This document shows, in pieces, positions 34,034-43,439 of a stretch of DNA of 64,000 nt. Within the stretch, counting starts at the first letter, position 1. Every line of letters begins with the position of its first letter. The DNA is from DATKJS01 sp964551995. Lineage in GTDB: Bacteria; Acidobacteriota; Aminicenantia; Aminicenantales; Saccharicenantaceae. Below the pieces are notes generated by a model, which saw nothing but the letters and a program-made list of their open reading frames with translations, had not been told where the DNA came from and did no database searches. The stretch lies in contig CAZKFD010000013.1 in assembly GCA_964551995.1 (NCBI GenBank), forward strand, positions 62,001 to 126,000, in the 5' to 3' direction. The translations under genes and the position numbers were made by a program.

Positions 34034-36619
34034 TCAGCTTGACGTGGCGGACGGGCGGCGGGGTATCCTCGTCTCCGCGATGGCGGCGCCGACGAGGGCG
34101 ACGAGGGAAAAGAGGAAGGCCCGCCAGAGCGCCCGCAGGACGAGCGGGCCCGAAACCAGGCCCGCCGCCCCGTAGAGCGGGGGAAAAAGTGTGTGCGCCA
34201 CCGCGTACAGGGGGCCCGCGGCGCCGCCGCTCGCCGTCGCGGCGATGACCCGCCGCACGACGGTCGCTCCTCCGGCCCCCCGCGCGACGGCTACGCCGAC
34301 GAAAAGCGGGACCCAGATGACAATCCCCCATATGGTCTTGAACTCCGCGACGCGGCCCCATGCGGCGAACCAGGCGAGATCCATGGCCGACAGGAAGCCC
34401 GTCGAGGCGACGATCCAGAGCGCGGCGTGCGCGTACCGCGGCGGAAGTCCCCGCCGGGCCGCGGCCCGCCGCTTCATCCGGCGCCGGACTGTCAGGGGGT
34501 AATTGTAGAAGACGTCGAAGACGAAGTGCTCGAGCCAAGCGCCGTTCTCACCAAAGACGGGCACGATATGGACGGCGCCCGTGGCCCAGTGGGCGGCCAT
34601 GAACCGCGCCAGGTCCGGATAACGGTAGGCCATCTGGATGGGAAACGCCAGGTAGCCGATATATTTGAAATAGCTGAGGCTGAACGCGACGCTGTAGTCC
34701 CTGAAATTCCTCTCGTGCAGGATGAGGGAAGTCGTGTAGATCCCGCGCGCCAGCGAACCGGGCGAGACTGGAATGATCTGGAAGATCCCGAAGATGACGC
34801 CCGTCACCAGCGTCGCCTGCTGCCAGGAGAGCTCCGGATGAAACCTCACGTAGACGAAGGCGACGATGAGGGCCACGACGTGCGTCGTCGGCATGAGGAG
34901 CAGATGGATGGCCAGGCTCTTGAGGTACTTCTGGATGAAGGGCTCCTGGATCTGGCCGTTGATGCGGACTGCCTCCTCACGGGTCAGAAGGCCGTTCCTT
35001 TCGCCGGCGGCGATCATGTCCCGCAGCCATCTCTCCCGCGCCTCCGCGTTAAAGTACAGCCGGAAGGGCCGGACGAAGACGAACCCCAGGGCCGCCGCGA
35101 ACACGACCCTGTCGGTCAGGAACCGGTGGAGGCCCGCCGGGAGGACCGAGAGCGGCAGGTGGAGGAAATACCGGCCCGACCCGCCCGACAGGAGCAGGGC
35201 CCGCGCCTCGGAAACGCGGCCGGCGCGGACCCACCGGATAAGCGACTCCGCAATGTGGGCCCGGACCGCCCGCCGCAGGTACCCCGGGAGTGCGAGCATC
35301 CGTCCGTAATGGCGTCTGAGATCTCCCCTGCCCCAGAGCCGCCGGACCGGCGGGCCGAGGAGCGGCAGGGCCCAAAGCGGGTACAGGGCCCAGGCCCGCC
35401 CCGGCCAGGCGAAGACGAGAAGCGCCGGGGTCGCGAGGGGGGTGAGCCCGAGGAGGAGAAAAAGAAGCGAGAGCAGACCGCTATTCTCGAGCCGCGCCGC
35501 CGAGCGGTCATCCGTCATGTTGCGGACCCGCCAGCTCTCCCGGAAGCCGTCCATGACGGCGCGGCGGGGCTTCGTCCCGAAGAGACGCAGATGGTGGTAG
35601 GCGATATCGATGAGCGAAGCGCGGTAAGCGGCGTCCTCGCGCTTGAGCTCGGCCAACGCCTCCCGCATGTCGCCGAAATCCACGGCGCGGTCCTCCACGT
35701 AGGCCTCGAGCTTGGCGACATCGCCCTTGTCGAACTGGACGAGCCGGCCCCGCCGGAGGCCCCGGCTGATGAGCTTGAAGTCAACCGGGCATTGGGGGAG
35801 GAAAACCATCAGGGCCATGCCCGCCCGGAAGTCCACCGCGGTTAGGCCGGCTCGCGGGTCGGGATCCGTCGCCGTCCGTTTCATGGCGTTGGGCTGGCTT
35901 TTGAGGGACCACCATTCGTACTGACGGGCGAGTTCCTCGGCCCCGATCCGGCGGAGGAGGCCGACCATGCGGTCCATGAAGGCCCGCTTGGCCCTGTATT
36001 CGGGCGAGCCGACACCGGCGTCGGGGCGGCCGGGCTTCCAGCGGCGCCGGGCGTCGAGGTCGTCGTCCACCTCAAGCCGCCACATCCGGCCGTCCACCCA
36101 TTCGCCGATCTCACCGTAGCTGCCGAGCCGACCGTCGAGGAAGGTGGCGTGGATGTCGACGACCGCGTCTCCGGCTCCCAGCTCGACCGTCGCCGCGCGG
36201 CGGATGAACTTCTGCCAGAGCGCCTGCGAGCGGCCCGCCGCCGCCAGGGTCTGGAGCGAAAAGGGCGCTTGGAAACTGAGGCCGTAAAAGAGGTTCCGGA
36301 TCCGCCTGGCCAGGCCGGAGGCCGGGACCATGATCTTGAGCGCGTAGATGCGCCCCGGCTCGAGTCCTGGGAGCTTGCCTTCGACCGGCTCGAGGCCGAG
36401 GAGCCTGGCCCGGTAGACCTGGCCTGCGTATCCGCCTCCGACGAACTTCTCAATCTCGAGGCGGGCCCTCGCGCGGCCAGATGGGATGACCCCGCGGACC
36501 TCGTACTCGAGAACGGCTCCGGGCTCGTAGCGGGCGGGACGGAGGGTGCGCGGGACCGCCTGCTCCTCGAAGGCGGTCTCGAGGGCCCGGACGGTTTCGG
36601 GACGATACGTTCCTGCCAT
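34034..36619 (-). CDS. Large protein joining a kinase-like glycine-rich segment to a polytopic membrane region
   Basis: An 861-aa protein. Near residue 60 it has FVGGGYAGQVYRAR followed about 25 residues on by YALKIMVP. This resembles the glycine-rich loop and invariant lysine of protein kinases, including a short insert between them. No canonical HRD or DFG motif is visible, so it may be a pseudokinase or a distant ABC1/UbiB-like fold. From about residue 380 to the end there are eight or more transmembrane segments with basic loops. Function unknown. A ribosome-binding site (GGGAGAG) supports the start. Confidence 0.75.
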   Translation of the reverse strand: MAGTYRPETVRALETAFEEQAVPRTLRPARYEPGAVLEYEVRGVIPSGRARARLEIEKFVGGGYAGQVYRARLLGLEPVEGKLPGLEPGRIYALKIMVPASGLARRIRNLFYGLSFQAPFSLQTLAAAGRSQALWQKFIRRAATVELGAGDAVVDIHATFLDGRLGSYGEIGEWVDGRMWRLEVDDDLDARRRWKPGRPDAGVGSPEYRAKRAFMDRMVGLLRRIGAEELARQYEWWSLKSQPNAMKRTATDPDPRAGLTAVDFRAGMALMVFLPQCPVDFKLISRGLRRGRLVQFDKGDVAKLEAYVEDRAVDFGDMREALAELKREDAAYRASLIDIAYHHLRLFGTKPRRAVMDGFRESWRVRNMTDDRSAARLENSGLLSLLFLLLGLTPLATPALLVFAWPGRAWALYPLWALPLLGPPVRRLWGRGDLRRHYGRMLALPGYLRRAVRAHIAESLIRWVRAGRVSEARALLLSGGSGRYFLHLPLSVLPAGLHRFLTDRVVFAAALGFVFVRPFRLYFNAEARERWLRDMIAAGERNGLLTREEAVRINGQIQEPFIQKYLKSLAIHLLLMPTTHVVALIVAFVYVRFHPELSWQQATLVTGVIFGIFQIIPVSPGSLARGIYTTSLILHERNFRDYSVAFSLSYFKYIGYLAFPIQMAYRYPDLARFMAAHWATGAVHIVPVFGENGAWLEHFVFDVFYNYPLTVRRRMKRRAAARRGLPPRYAHAALWIVASTGFLSAMDLAWFAAWGRVAEFKTIWGIVIWVPLFVGVAVARGAGGATVVRRVIAATASGGAAGPLYAVAHTLFPPLYGAAGLVSGPLVLRALWRAFLFSLVALVGAAIAETRIPRRPSATSS

Positions 36620-36656
36620 GCCAGCTCTCTCCCGGCCGGCACGCCCGGCCCCTCGC

Positions 36657-38222
36657 CTACTTCACCACGGCGACGACGGCATTGAAGACCTTTTTCGTCT
36701 CCTTGTCCTGGACGAAGAAGACGATCTCGAGGTTCGAACGGTCGATCTTGTTATGGCGCTCAGCAAACCTGAACTCATGGAAGCGCGTGTTGGTGTTTTC
36801 GAAATCGGTCAGATACCTGTCCCCCGCCTGCTCCGATGCGGCAAGGTTGAATGACGCTTTTTTGGCCGCCGCGGGGTCGACGACGACGAGATCCCTGACG
36901 ACGTGCTTGTGGAACATGAGGCCGTTCGAGCCTCTGTAGGCCTCCTCGCCTTGGACGAGCGCTATATCATATTCGGCGCCGGGGACGACCTTGGAGAAGT
37001 CGTAATCGACGGTGACGACGTCACCGGAACGGACCGCCTTGGCCTTGAGCGCGACGCCGGGCTCGGCGGCGAGCTTGGGGTCGATCTCGGCCTTGTATCC
37101 TTTGTATTTTCCCTCGGCCATGCCCCGGTTGCCGCCGCCGATGAGCTTCTCGCCGCCGTCGATGACGACGGTCGGCGTGCTGTTGATGCCGTAGTACTCC
37201 TGGCGCGCCTTCGTCGCTGCGTTCATCATCGGATCGGGCCTCGGGATGGGCAGATGGTATTCAAGGACGGCCAGGTATTTGATCGGATAGGTCTCGATGA
37301 GGCCGTCGAAGCCCAGGTCGGCGCCGACGCAGGGCGGGCATTCCGACCCTGTGAACAGCTCCGCGAGCACGGCTTTGCCTTTCCAGCCGGCCGGCGCTTT
37401 GAACGGCTCGGGATGGTAGGGCAGGACCTTGAGCTCGGCCTCGAGGGCGGCTTCGAACCCGTCGGGCTTTCCGTTGATCTTCGTGTAGAGCGCCTTGGCC
37501 CTGTCCGCGGAATCCTCATAGTTCTCCGCGGCCGCCGAGAGGAAGGCTCCGTACGCCTCCCTATCCCGCCCCGCCCTTTCGTAGACGCCGCCCAGGGTAT
37601 AAAAATAGGTGCCGTCCGGATTGCCCCCGTTTTTCTTATAGTCGTCGAGGGCCGACAGGGCTTGGGCCGTCTCCCCGGCGTTCAGATAGGCCTGCGCCAC
37701 TGGGAGCCAGAAGCCGGTCACGAAATAGGACTTGAAGGCGGGCTGCTGCGCCGCGGGGATCCCCTGGAAACTCGCGGGGTCCTCGGCGGCCTTGAGGACC
37801 TCGTCCCTGTAGCTTAAGATCACGGCCAGGACCTTGGCTTTGTCGAAGGTTTTGACCCGGGGATGGCTGAGGATCTGATCAGCCGCCATGAAGGGATCTT
37901 GGACCCGCCCCGGCCCCTGAGCCTTGGCCAGGAAGTCTTTCTGAAGGTTGAGGACGGCGTCCAGGGTTTCCGCCAGCTCGACCTTGGCGTTCATGATGAA
38001 CCGTTCGATCGCGGTCATGTATTGGCTGACCGGATAGGCCGCCTTGATCCGCTCGAACTCCTTGAGCCGCGCGGCCGCGTCCTTGATCTGGCTGGCCACG
38101 ACGAGCTCGCGGTATTCGGGGGGGCGGCTCTGCCTCTCCTGGGCAACGGCCAGGTTCGAAGCTCCCAGCCCGAGGATGAGGACCAGCGCCATCGGCACGA
38201 GGCATCTTGTCATGCTTTTCAT
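36657..38222 (-). CDS. Exported protein with TPR-like region and a thioredoxin-like CPPC segment
   Basis: A 521-aa protein. Signal peptide (1-27), then helical repeats resembling TPRs (about 30-260, for example AQAYLNAGETAQALSALDDY). A segment VLAELFTGSECPPCVGADLGFDGL follows, like the Cys-pair motif of thioredoxin-fold or DUF1223/Omp28-type secreted proteins, with a cis-Pro-like STPTVVIDGG. The C-terminal 150 residues are beta-rich. A periplasmic redox or scaffold role is a guess. Confidence 0.7.
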   Translation of the reverse strand: MKSMTRCLVPMALVLILGLGASNLAVAQERQSRPPEYRELVVASQIKDAAARLKEFERIKAAYPVSQYMTAIERFIMNAKVELAETLDAVLNLQKDFLAKAQGPGRVQDPFMAADQILSHPRVKTFDKAKVLAVILSYRDEVLKAAEDPASFQGIPAAQQPAFKSYFVTGFWLPVAQAYLNAGETAQALSALDDYKKNGGNPDGTYFYTLGGVYERAGRDREAYGAFLSAAAENYEDSADRAKALYTKINGKPDGFEAALEAELKVLPYHPEPFKAPAGWKGKAVLAELFTGSECPPCVGADLGFDGLIETYPIKYLAVLEYHLPIPRPDPMMNAATKARQEYYGINSTPTVVIDGGEKLIGGGNRGMAEGKYKGYKAEIDPKLAAEPGVALKAKAVRSGDVVTVDYDFSKVVPGAEYDIALVQGEEAYRGSNGLMFHKHVVRDLVVVDPAAAKKASFNLAASEQAGDRYLTDFENTNTRFHEFRFAERHNKIDRSNLEIVFFVQDKETKKVFNAVVAVVK

Positions 38223-38243
38223 GGGACCTCCCGTAAAACGTCA

Positions 38244-38249
38244 ATTATA
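38244..38249 (-). promoter_or_regulatory. Candidate -10 element for the CPPC protein gene
   Basis: TATAAT on the minus strand, 22 bp before the ATG; no convincing -35 box. Ribosome-binding site GGGAGG. Confidence 0.35.
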
Positions 38250-38265
38250 TAGAAACCGCAGCCTC

Positions 38266-38287
38266 GAGAAAAGGCCCTCCCGGGCCG
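38266..38287 (-). terminator. Candidate intrinsic terminator after manC
   Basis: On the minus strand GGCCC-GGGA-GGGCC is followed by TTTTCTC, about 100 bp after the manC stop. Confidence 0.4.
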
Positions 38288-38384
38288 GCACGCGGGGCCG
38301 CGCACAACCCCAGCGACGCGCCGGGGCGGGGGAAACTCGGTGAGGTCCGCCACGAGGGCGCACGCAGGACTGTCCCTGAGAGCC

Positions 38385-39485
38385 TCACAGATAGCGGTCC
38401 CGGCGCCTCTTCTTGAGGTCCGCTACGACCTCTTTCACACGTTGATCCTGGCCCGACGCACAGACGAGCAGGGCGTCTCCCGCTTCGACGACGACGAGGT
38501 CCCGGACGCCGATGAGGGCCGTCATCCGTCCGGGGTTGTAAACGAGGCAGTCCCGGCTGTCGAGCGCCAGGCTCTCGCCCCGGGCCACGTTCCCCGCCCC
38601 GTCTCCCTTCCAAATCTCGAAAAGCGCCGACCAGGCGCCGACGTCGGACCAGCCGAAATCGCCTTCGCAGACGACGATGCCCCGGGCCTTCTCCATCAGC
38701 GCGTAGTCGATGGAGGCGGCCGGAATCTCCTCGAAGACGACCCGGAGCCGGCCGCGGTTCCTCGCCCGGAGGGCCCCGAGGAGCCGTTTCCAAAGAAGGA
38801 AGAGATCGGGCGCGAAGCTCTCGAGCTTTTGCGCGAAAACGCCGGCTCGCCAGACGAATATCCCCGAATTCCAGGCGCAGTCGCCCGCGGCCAGGAATTC
38901 ATCGGCCTGCTCGAGGCTCGGCTTTTCCCGGAAGGCGCACACCGGGAAAAACGTCTCCCCTCCGAACGTCCGGGGAAGGTCTTTGGCGAATTGAATATAG
39001 CCGTAGCCGGTCGCCGGATATGTCGGGCGAACGCCGAACGTCACGATGACGGGCTCCGCGGCGGCAAACCCGGCCGCCGCTGCGAGCTTGGCGCGGAACT
39101 TCGCCGGCTCGCGAACGAGATGATCGGAGGGCAGGACGGCGATGACCGCCTCGGGGTCCTCCAGCCAGACGCGCGCCGTCGCCAGCATCAGAGACGGGGC
39201 CGTGTTTCTGGCCGAGGGCTCGACGAGGAAGCTTTTCGCCGCCATTTTAGGAAAAAGCGAGCGGAGGGTCCGGGTCTGGCCAGCGTCGGCGACGAGCCAC
39301 ATCCGGCTGGGAGAAACGAGGGGCCGAATCCTCGCAACCGTCTCCACGACCATCGGCCTCGGGCCGGCGATCGGCAGAAACTGTTTGGGCCGCTTCGTCC
39401 GGCCCAGCGGCCAGAATCTCGTCCCTCGGCCGCCCGCCAGGATGACGGCTCGGATGTCCTGTTTCACTCTCTTGGAGGCACTCAT
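38385..39485 (-). CDS. manC: Mannose-1-phosphate guanylyltransferase
   Basis: A 366-aa nucleotidyltransferase making GDP-mannose from mannose-1-phosphate and GTP. Motifs are the pyrophosphorylase signature LAGGRGTRFWPLGR, the sugar-phosphate motif FREKP, and WSDVGAW. It lacks the C-terminal isomerase domain of bifunctional enzymes. The start has GAGGAG upstream. It follows the phosphomannomutase by 16 bp, so the operon performs two consecutive steps to GDP-mannose, for glycans or LPS. Confidence 0.92.
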   Translation of the reverse strand: MSASKRVKQDIRAVILAGGRGTRFWPLGRTKRPKQFLPIAGPRPMVVETVARIRPLVSPSRMWLVADAGQTRTLRSLFPKMAAKSFLVEPSARNTAPSLMLATARVWLEDPEAVIAVLPSDHLVREPAKFRAKLAAAAGFAAAEPVIVTFGVRPTYPATGYGYIQFAKDLPRTFGGETFFPVCAFREKPSLEQADEFLAAGDCAWNSGIFVWRAGVFAQKLESFAPDLFLLWKRLLGALRARNRGRLRVVFEEIPAASIDYALMEKARGIVVCEGDFGWSDVGAWSALFEIWKGDGAGNVARGESLALDSRDCLVYNPGRMTALIGVRDLVVVEAGDALLVCASGQDQRVKEVVADLKKRRRDRYL

Positions 39486-39501
39486 CTTCCCGCTCCTCTT
39501 C

Positions 39502-40875
39502 TCATGACGGCTGCCCGAGCTTCGTGATGGCCTGCTTGAGGACGCCGCGCACCTCCTCCTGGATATCGGCCAGCGCGCGTTCGGTCTCGGCCTCGAAACG
39601 CAGGACAATCACGGCCTGCGTGTTCGACGCCCGGACGAGGCCCCAGCCCCCCGGGAAGACCGCCCGGACGCCGTCGATGTCGATCACCTCGTGCCTCGCC
39701 GAGAGGGCCTTCCGGACTTCCTCGACGATGCCGAACTTGACCTCGTCGGAAGCGTAGATCCGGATCTCAGGCGTGGAAAAGGTCGCGGGGAGGTCCGACA
39801 GCATCGCGGACATCGGCTTTCCTGAGCGCGACAGGATCTCGAGGAGCCGGGCCGAAGCATAGATGGCGTCGTCGAAGCCGAACCAGCGGTCGGCGAAGAA
39901 GATGTGACCGCTCATCTCTCCGGCCAGGACCGCTTGCTCCTCCCGGATTTTTTTCTTGATCAGCGAATGGCCCGTCTTCCACATGATGGGGCGGCCGCCG
40001 AGCCTCGAGATCTCATCGTAGAGCACCTGGGAGGCCTTGACCTCGGAGATCACCGCGGCTCCCGGCCGCGAGGGAAGGATGTCCCTGGCGAAGACGACCA
40101 TGAGCCGGTCCCCCCAGATCAGGCCGCCCTGGTCGTCGACAACGCCGAGGCGGTCGGCGTCGCCGTCATAGCCGAGTCCGAGGTCGGCCTGTGTTTCCAA
40201 AACATTACGCATGAGGTCCGCCATAGCCTCCGGGAGCGTGGGGTCGGGATGATGGTTCGGAAAACGGCCATCCATCTCGCAATACAGAGGGATGACGTCG
40301 CAGCCCATCTTCTCAAAAAGCGGCACGGCCACCCGCCCGCCCGTGCCGTTCCCGGCATCAACGACCACGCGGAGCCTCCGCGAGAGCCGGACGCGCCGGG
40401 CGACATCGTCCAGATAATCAGCGGCGATGTCGCCGGTCCGGCCCGTACCCGAGCCCCGGGCGAAACGACCGCGGCGGACGATGTCCAGGATGTCCTGAAT
40501 GTCCCGCCCGTAAAGCGTGTCTTCTCCTGCCATCACTTTGAAGCCGTTGTGCTCCGGCGGGTTGTGGGACCCGGTGATCATCACCGCGGCCTCCTTCTTT
40601 TTCGCGTACACGGAATAATAGAGCAGGGGAGTGGGAACGACGCCGATGTCCGTGACGTCACAGCCGGCGGAGAGCAGGCCTTCCGTGAGGGCGCGGGCGA
40701 AGGCCGGCGAGCTCAGCCGGCAGTCCCGGCCCAGGGCCACGTCCGTCTTCCCCCGGCCGACGAAATACGTCCCAAAGGCCCGACCCAAGACGCCAACGGT
40801 TTTTTCGTCCAGGTCCTGCCCGACGATGCCGCGGATGTCATATTCCCTGAATATCCTCGGGTTGATCTCCAACAC
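39502..40875 (-). CDS. Phosphomannomutase / phosphoglucomutase
   Basis: A 457-aa alpha-D-phosphohexomutase of the AlgC type. The phosphoserine loop is TGSHNPPEHNG, metal binding is DGDADR, and sugar binding is GEMSGH. It interconverts mannose-6-phosphate and mannose-1-phosphate (or glucose phosphates), feeding manC downstream. The initial GTG and following TTG are both possible starts after AAGGAGG. It lies 18 bp after kdsC. Confidence 0.93.
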   Translation of the reverse strand: MLEINPRIFREYDIRGIVGQDLDEKTVGVLGRAFGTYFVGRGKTDVALGRDCRLSSPAFARALTEGLLSAGCDVTDIGVVPTPLLYYSVYAKKKEAAVMITGSHNPPEHNGFKVMAGEDTLYGRDIQDILDIVRRGRFARGSGTGRTGDIAADYLDDVARRVRLSRRLRVVVDAGNGTGGRVAVPLFEKMGCDVIPLYCEMDGRFPNHHPDPTLPEAMADLMRNVLETQADLGLGYDGDADRLGVVDDQGGLIWGDRLMVVFARDILPSRPGAAVISEVKASQVLYDEISRLGGRPIMWKTGHSLIKKKIREEQAVLAGEMSGHIFFADRWFGFDDAIYASARLLEILSRSGKPMSAMLSDLPATFSTPEIRIYASDEVKFGIVEEVRKALSARHEVIDIDGVRAVFPGGWGLVRASNTQAVIVLRFEAETERALADIQEEVRGVLKQAITKLGQPS

Positions 40876-40893
40876 GCCTCCTTCCGCCGGAGC

Positions 40894-41472
40894 TCAGGGC
40901 TTGAAGTTTCGGACCTCTTGGGCCCGGGTCCTGATGTCCGCCCACTTGCCCTGGGCCACGAGGACGAACTCGATGAATTCCCGGACCGCGCCACGGCCGC
41001 CCGCGGCGCGCCACATGTAGTGCGCTTGCCGCTTGACATCTGGATGGGCGTCTCCTGCGGCCGCGGCCGGCCCGACCGCTTTCATAACTTCGAGTTCTCC
41101 CCGGTCGTCTCCGATATAAGCGACCTGTTCGGCCGTCAGCCCCTGCCTGCCCATGATGTCGCGCAGAACCTTCCCCTTGTCCAGTATCCCCTGATGGAGC
41201 TTGAAGATCCCCAGCCGGCCGGCCCGCTTCTCGAGCGCCTTCGAGACCTTGCCCGTGATGATGCCCAAACGGAGCCCGGCCATCCGGGCGAGGAGGATTC
41301 CAAGCCCGTCACGGACATGATAGGACTTGATCTCTTCGCCATCCGGGAGCACGGCCAGCCTCCCGTCGGTCAGAGTTCCGTCGACGTCCATCAGGAGCAT
41401 TCCGACCTTCCGGGCCCGGCCCGCCGCTGTTTTTGCTGCCGGCCGCCGGGCCGCGGAAGCTTTCATGCTCAT
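40894..41472 (-). CDS. kdsC: 3-deoxy-D-manno-octulosonate 8-phosphate phosphatase
   Basis: A 192-aa HAD phosphatase with MDVDGTLTDG (nucleophile Asp), a Thr/Ser motif in LGIITGK, and GDDRGELEVM. Length and lack of a cap domain fit KdsC, which releases Kdo for LPS synthesis. This supports a diderm host. An N-terminal basic tail of about 22 residues precedes the domain. First gene of kdsC-pgm-manC. Confidence 0.88.
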   Translation of the reverse strand: MSMKASAARRPAAKTAAGRARKVGMLLMDVDGTLTDGRLAVLPDGEEIKSYHVRDGLGILLARMAGLRLGIITGKVSKALEKRAGRLGIFKLHQGILDKGKVLRDIMGRQGLTAEQVAYIGDDRGELEVMKAVGPAAAAGDAHPDVKRQAHYMWRAAGGRGAVREFIEFVLVAQGKWADIRTRAQEVRNFKP

Positions 41473-41562
41473 CGGCCGCGCTCCTCCGTCCGCCGCCTCG
41501 TCGAGTGGGGGGGATATTTCATAGCATGCTCTATTTAAATAAATTAAATGATTCCGGCAGCC

Positions 41563-43185
41563 TTACGCGGGGGCCTGTCTCTTTATCCGCGACAGACGGT
41601 TCGCGTAGCTCGCTGCGATGAACGACTTGAAAAGAGGGTGCGGCTCGAGCGGTTTGGACTTGAATTCGGGATGAAACTGGCAGCCGAGAAACCAGGGGTG
41701 GTTCGGCGCCTCGATGATCTCGACGAGCCCGTAATCCGGGTTCTTTCCCGAGATCGCCAGCCCGGCCCGGCACAGGATATCCTCATAACCCGGGTTGAAC
41801 TCGTAACGGTGCCGGTGGCGCTCCGATATCTTCAGGTGGCCGTAAGCTTTGTGCGCCAGGGAGCCTTTCTGCAGGTCGCAGCGGTAGGCTCCGAGGCGCA
41901 TGGTGCCGCCCATGTCGAATTCCTTGCCGAGCTCCCGCCAGCGCACGACGATCTTGTGGGGCGCGTGGGGATCAAACTCGGTGCTGTTCGCTCTCTCGAT
42001 GCCGGCGACGGAGCGGGCGAACTCGATGGCGGCGCACTGCATGCCGAGGCAGATCCCGAAATAGGGGACCTTGTTCTCGCGGGCGTACGTCACGGCCCGG
42101 ATCTTGCCTTCGATGCCCCGGTGGCCGAATCCTCCCGGAACGAGGATCCCGTCTTTCCGCCCGAGGATCTCTTCGGGGCCGCATTTTTCCAGATTTTCCG
42201 CCTCGATCCAGTCGATGTTGACCTTCAGACGGTTCGCTATCCCGCCATGGACGAGGGCCTGGTTGAGGCTCATATAAGCGTCGTGCAGGCCGGCATACTT
42301 CCCGACGAGCCCGATCCTTACCTCGTCCCTCGGGTTCTTGATGCGGTCGACCAGCGTTTCCCAGCGGGAGAGGTCTTTTTTCCGCCTCGGAAGGCCGAGC
42401 ATCCGGAGGACGATCGCATCGAGGCCTTCCTTCGCGAAATTGAGCGGGATCTCATAGATGCTCTGCACGTCCCGGGCGGCGATGACCGCGTCCAGCGGAA
42501 CGTTGGTGAAGAGGGCGATCTTAGATTTGATTTCCGCCGACAGCGGCCGCGCCGTCCGGCAGAGGAGGATGTCGGGTTGGATCCCGATGGCCCGGAGCTC
42601 CTTGACGCTGTGCTGCGTCGGCTTCGTCTTAAGTTCTCCGGACGTCCCGATGGCCGGGATGAGCGTCAGGTGCACGAAGACCGTGTTCTCGGCCCCGAGC
42701 GTCAGCCGCATCTGCCGGGTCGCTTCGAGGAACGGCAGACTTTCGATGTCGCCTACGGTGCCGCCGATCTCGCATATGACGATTCGGTTTCTGTCGGCCA
42801 CCGCGTGAAAGGCCCGTTTGATCTCGTCGGTCACGTGCGGGATGACCTGGACGGTTTTCCCCAGGTAGTCGCCTTTCCGTTCCTTCCGGATCAGGGATTC
42901 GTAGATCTTGCCCGCCGTCCAGTTGTGCGCCCGCGTCGTCTTGGTCGAGGTGAAGCGTTCGTAGTGACCGAGATCGAGGTCTGTTTCCGCCCCGTCGTCC
43001 GTCACATACACCTCGCCGTGCTGGAACGGGCTCATCGTTCCCGGGTCGACGTTGAGGTAGGGGTCGAACTTCTGGATCGTGATCTTGTAGCCGTGGCGTT
43101 CGAGAAGCATCCCCATCGAGGCCGCGGCGATGCCTTTTCCCAGCCCGGAAATCACTCCGCCGGTGACGAAAATATATTTACTCAT
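41563..43185 (-). CDS. pyrG: CTP synthase
   Basis: A 540-aa enzyme making CTP from UTP, ATP and glutamine. N-terminal amidoligase domain begins KYIFVTGGVISGLGKG; the C-terminal glutamine amidotransferase has the nucleophile in GICLGMQCAA and the His in FHPEF. Full length. It precedes kdsC on the same strand; CTP is also needed for CMP-Kdo, so the pairing is sensible. Confidence 0.97.
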   Translation of the reverse strand: MSKYIFVTGGVISGLGKGIAAASMGMLLERHGYKITIQKFDPYLNVDPGTMSPFQHGEVYVTDDGAETDLDLGHYERFTSTKTTRAHNWTAGKIYESLIRKERKGDYLGKTVQVIPHVTDEIKRAFHAVADRNRIVICEIGGTVGDIESLPFLEATRQMRLTLGAENTVFVHLTLIPAIGTSGELKTKPTQHSVKELRAIGIQPDILLCRTARPLSAEIKSKIALFTNVPLDAVIAARDVQSIYEIPLNFAKEGLDAIVLRMLGLPRRKKDLSRWETLVDRIKNPRDEVRIGLVGKYAGLHDAYMSLNQALVHGGIANRLKVNIDWIEAENLEKCGPEEILGRKDGILVPGGFGHRGIEGKIRAVTYARENKVPYFGICLGMQCAAIEFARSVAGIERANSTEFDPHAPHKIVVRWRELGKEFDMGGTMRLGAYRCDLQKGSLAHKAYGHLKISERHRHRYEFNPGYEDILCRAGLAISGKNPDYGLVEIIEAPNHPWFLGCQFHPEFKSKPLEPHPLFKSFIAASYANRLSRIKRQAPA

Positions 43186-43315
43186 CGGACCGCCTAGCAG
43201 ACATCGGATTCCTCAAGATTATATCCCGCGGCGCGCCCACACTCAAGAGCCCGTTTGGCGTGGCGCGGCCGGCGGCGGAGGATATGAGGAAGCGGAACGA
43301 GCACGCCGTCCGCCG

Positions 43316-43365
43316 AACGAAATCTTATTATAACTATAATTATTATAAGAATAATAAACTATGGC
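43316..43365 (-). promoter_or_regulatory. AT-rich candidate promoter region of pyrG
   Basis: A patch of nearly pure A/T about 140 bp before pyrG contains several TATAAT-like and TTATTA boxes on the minus strand. The exact promoter cannot be chosen. The rest of the 254-bp gap shows nothing clear. Confidence 0.3.
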
Positions 43366-43439
43366 CTGGAACGCGATCGCCTGCCCCCCCACCCGCTCTC
43401 AGTCCGCCGCGGAACCGAGGCCGCGGCCTCGCGCGCCGT

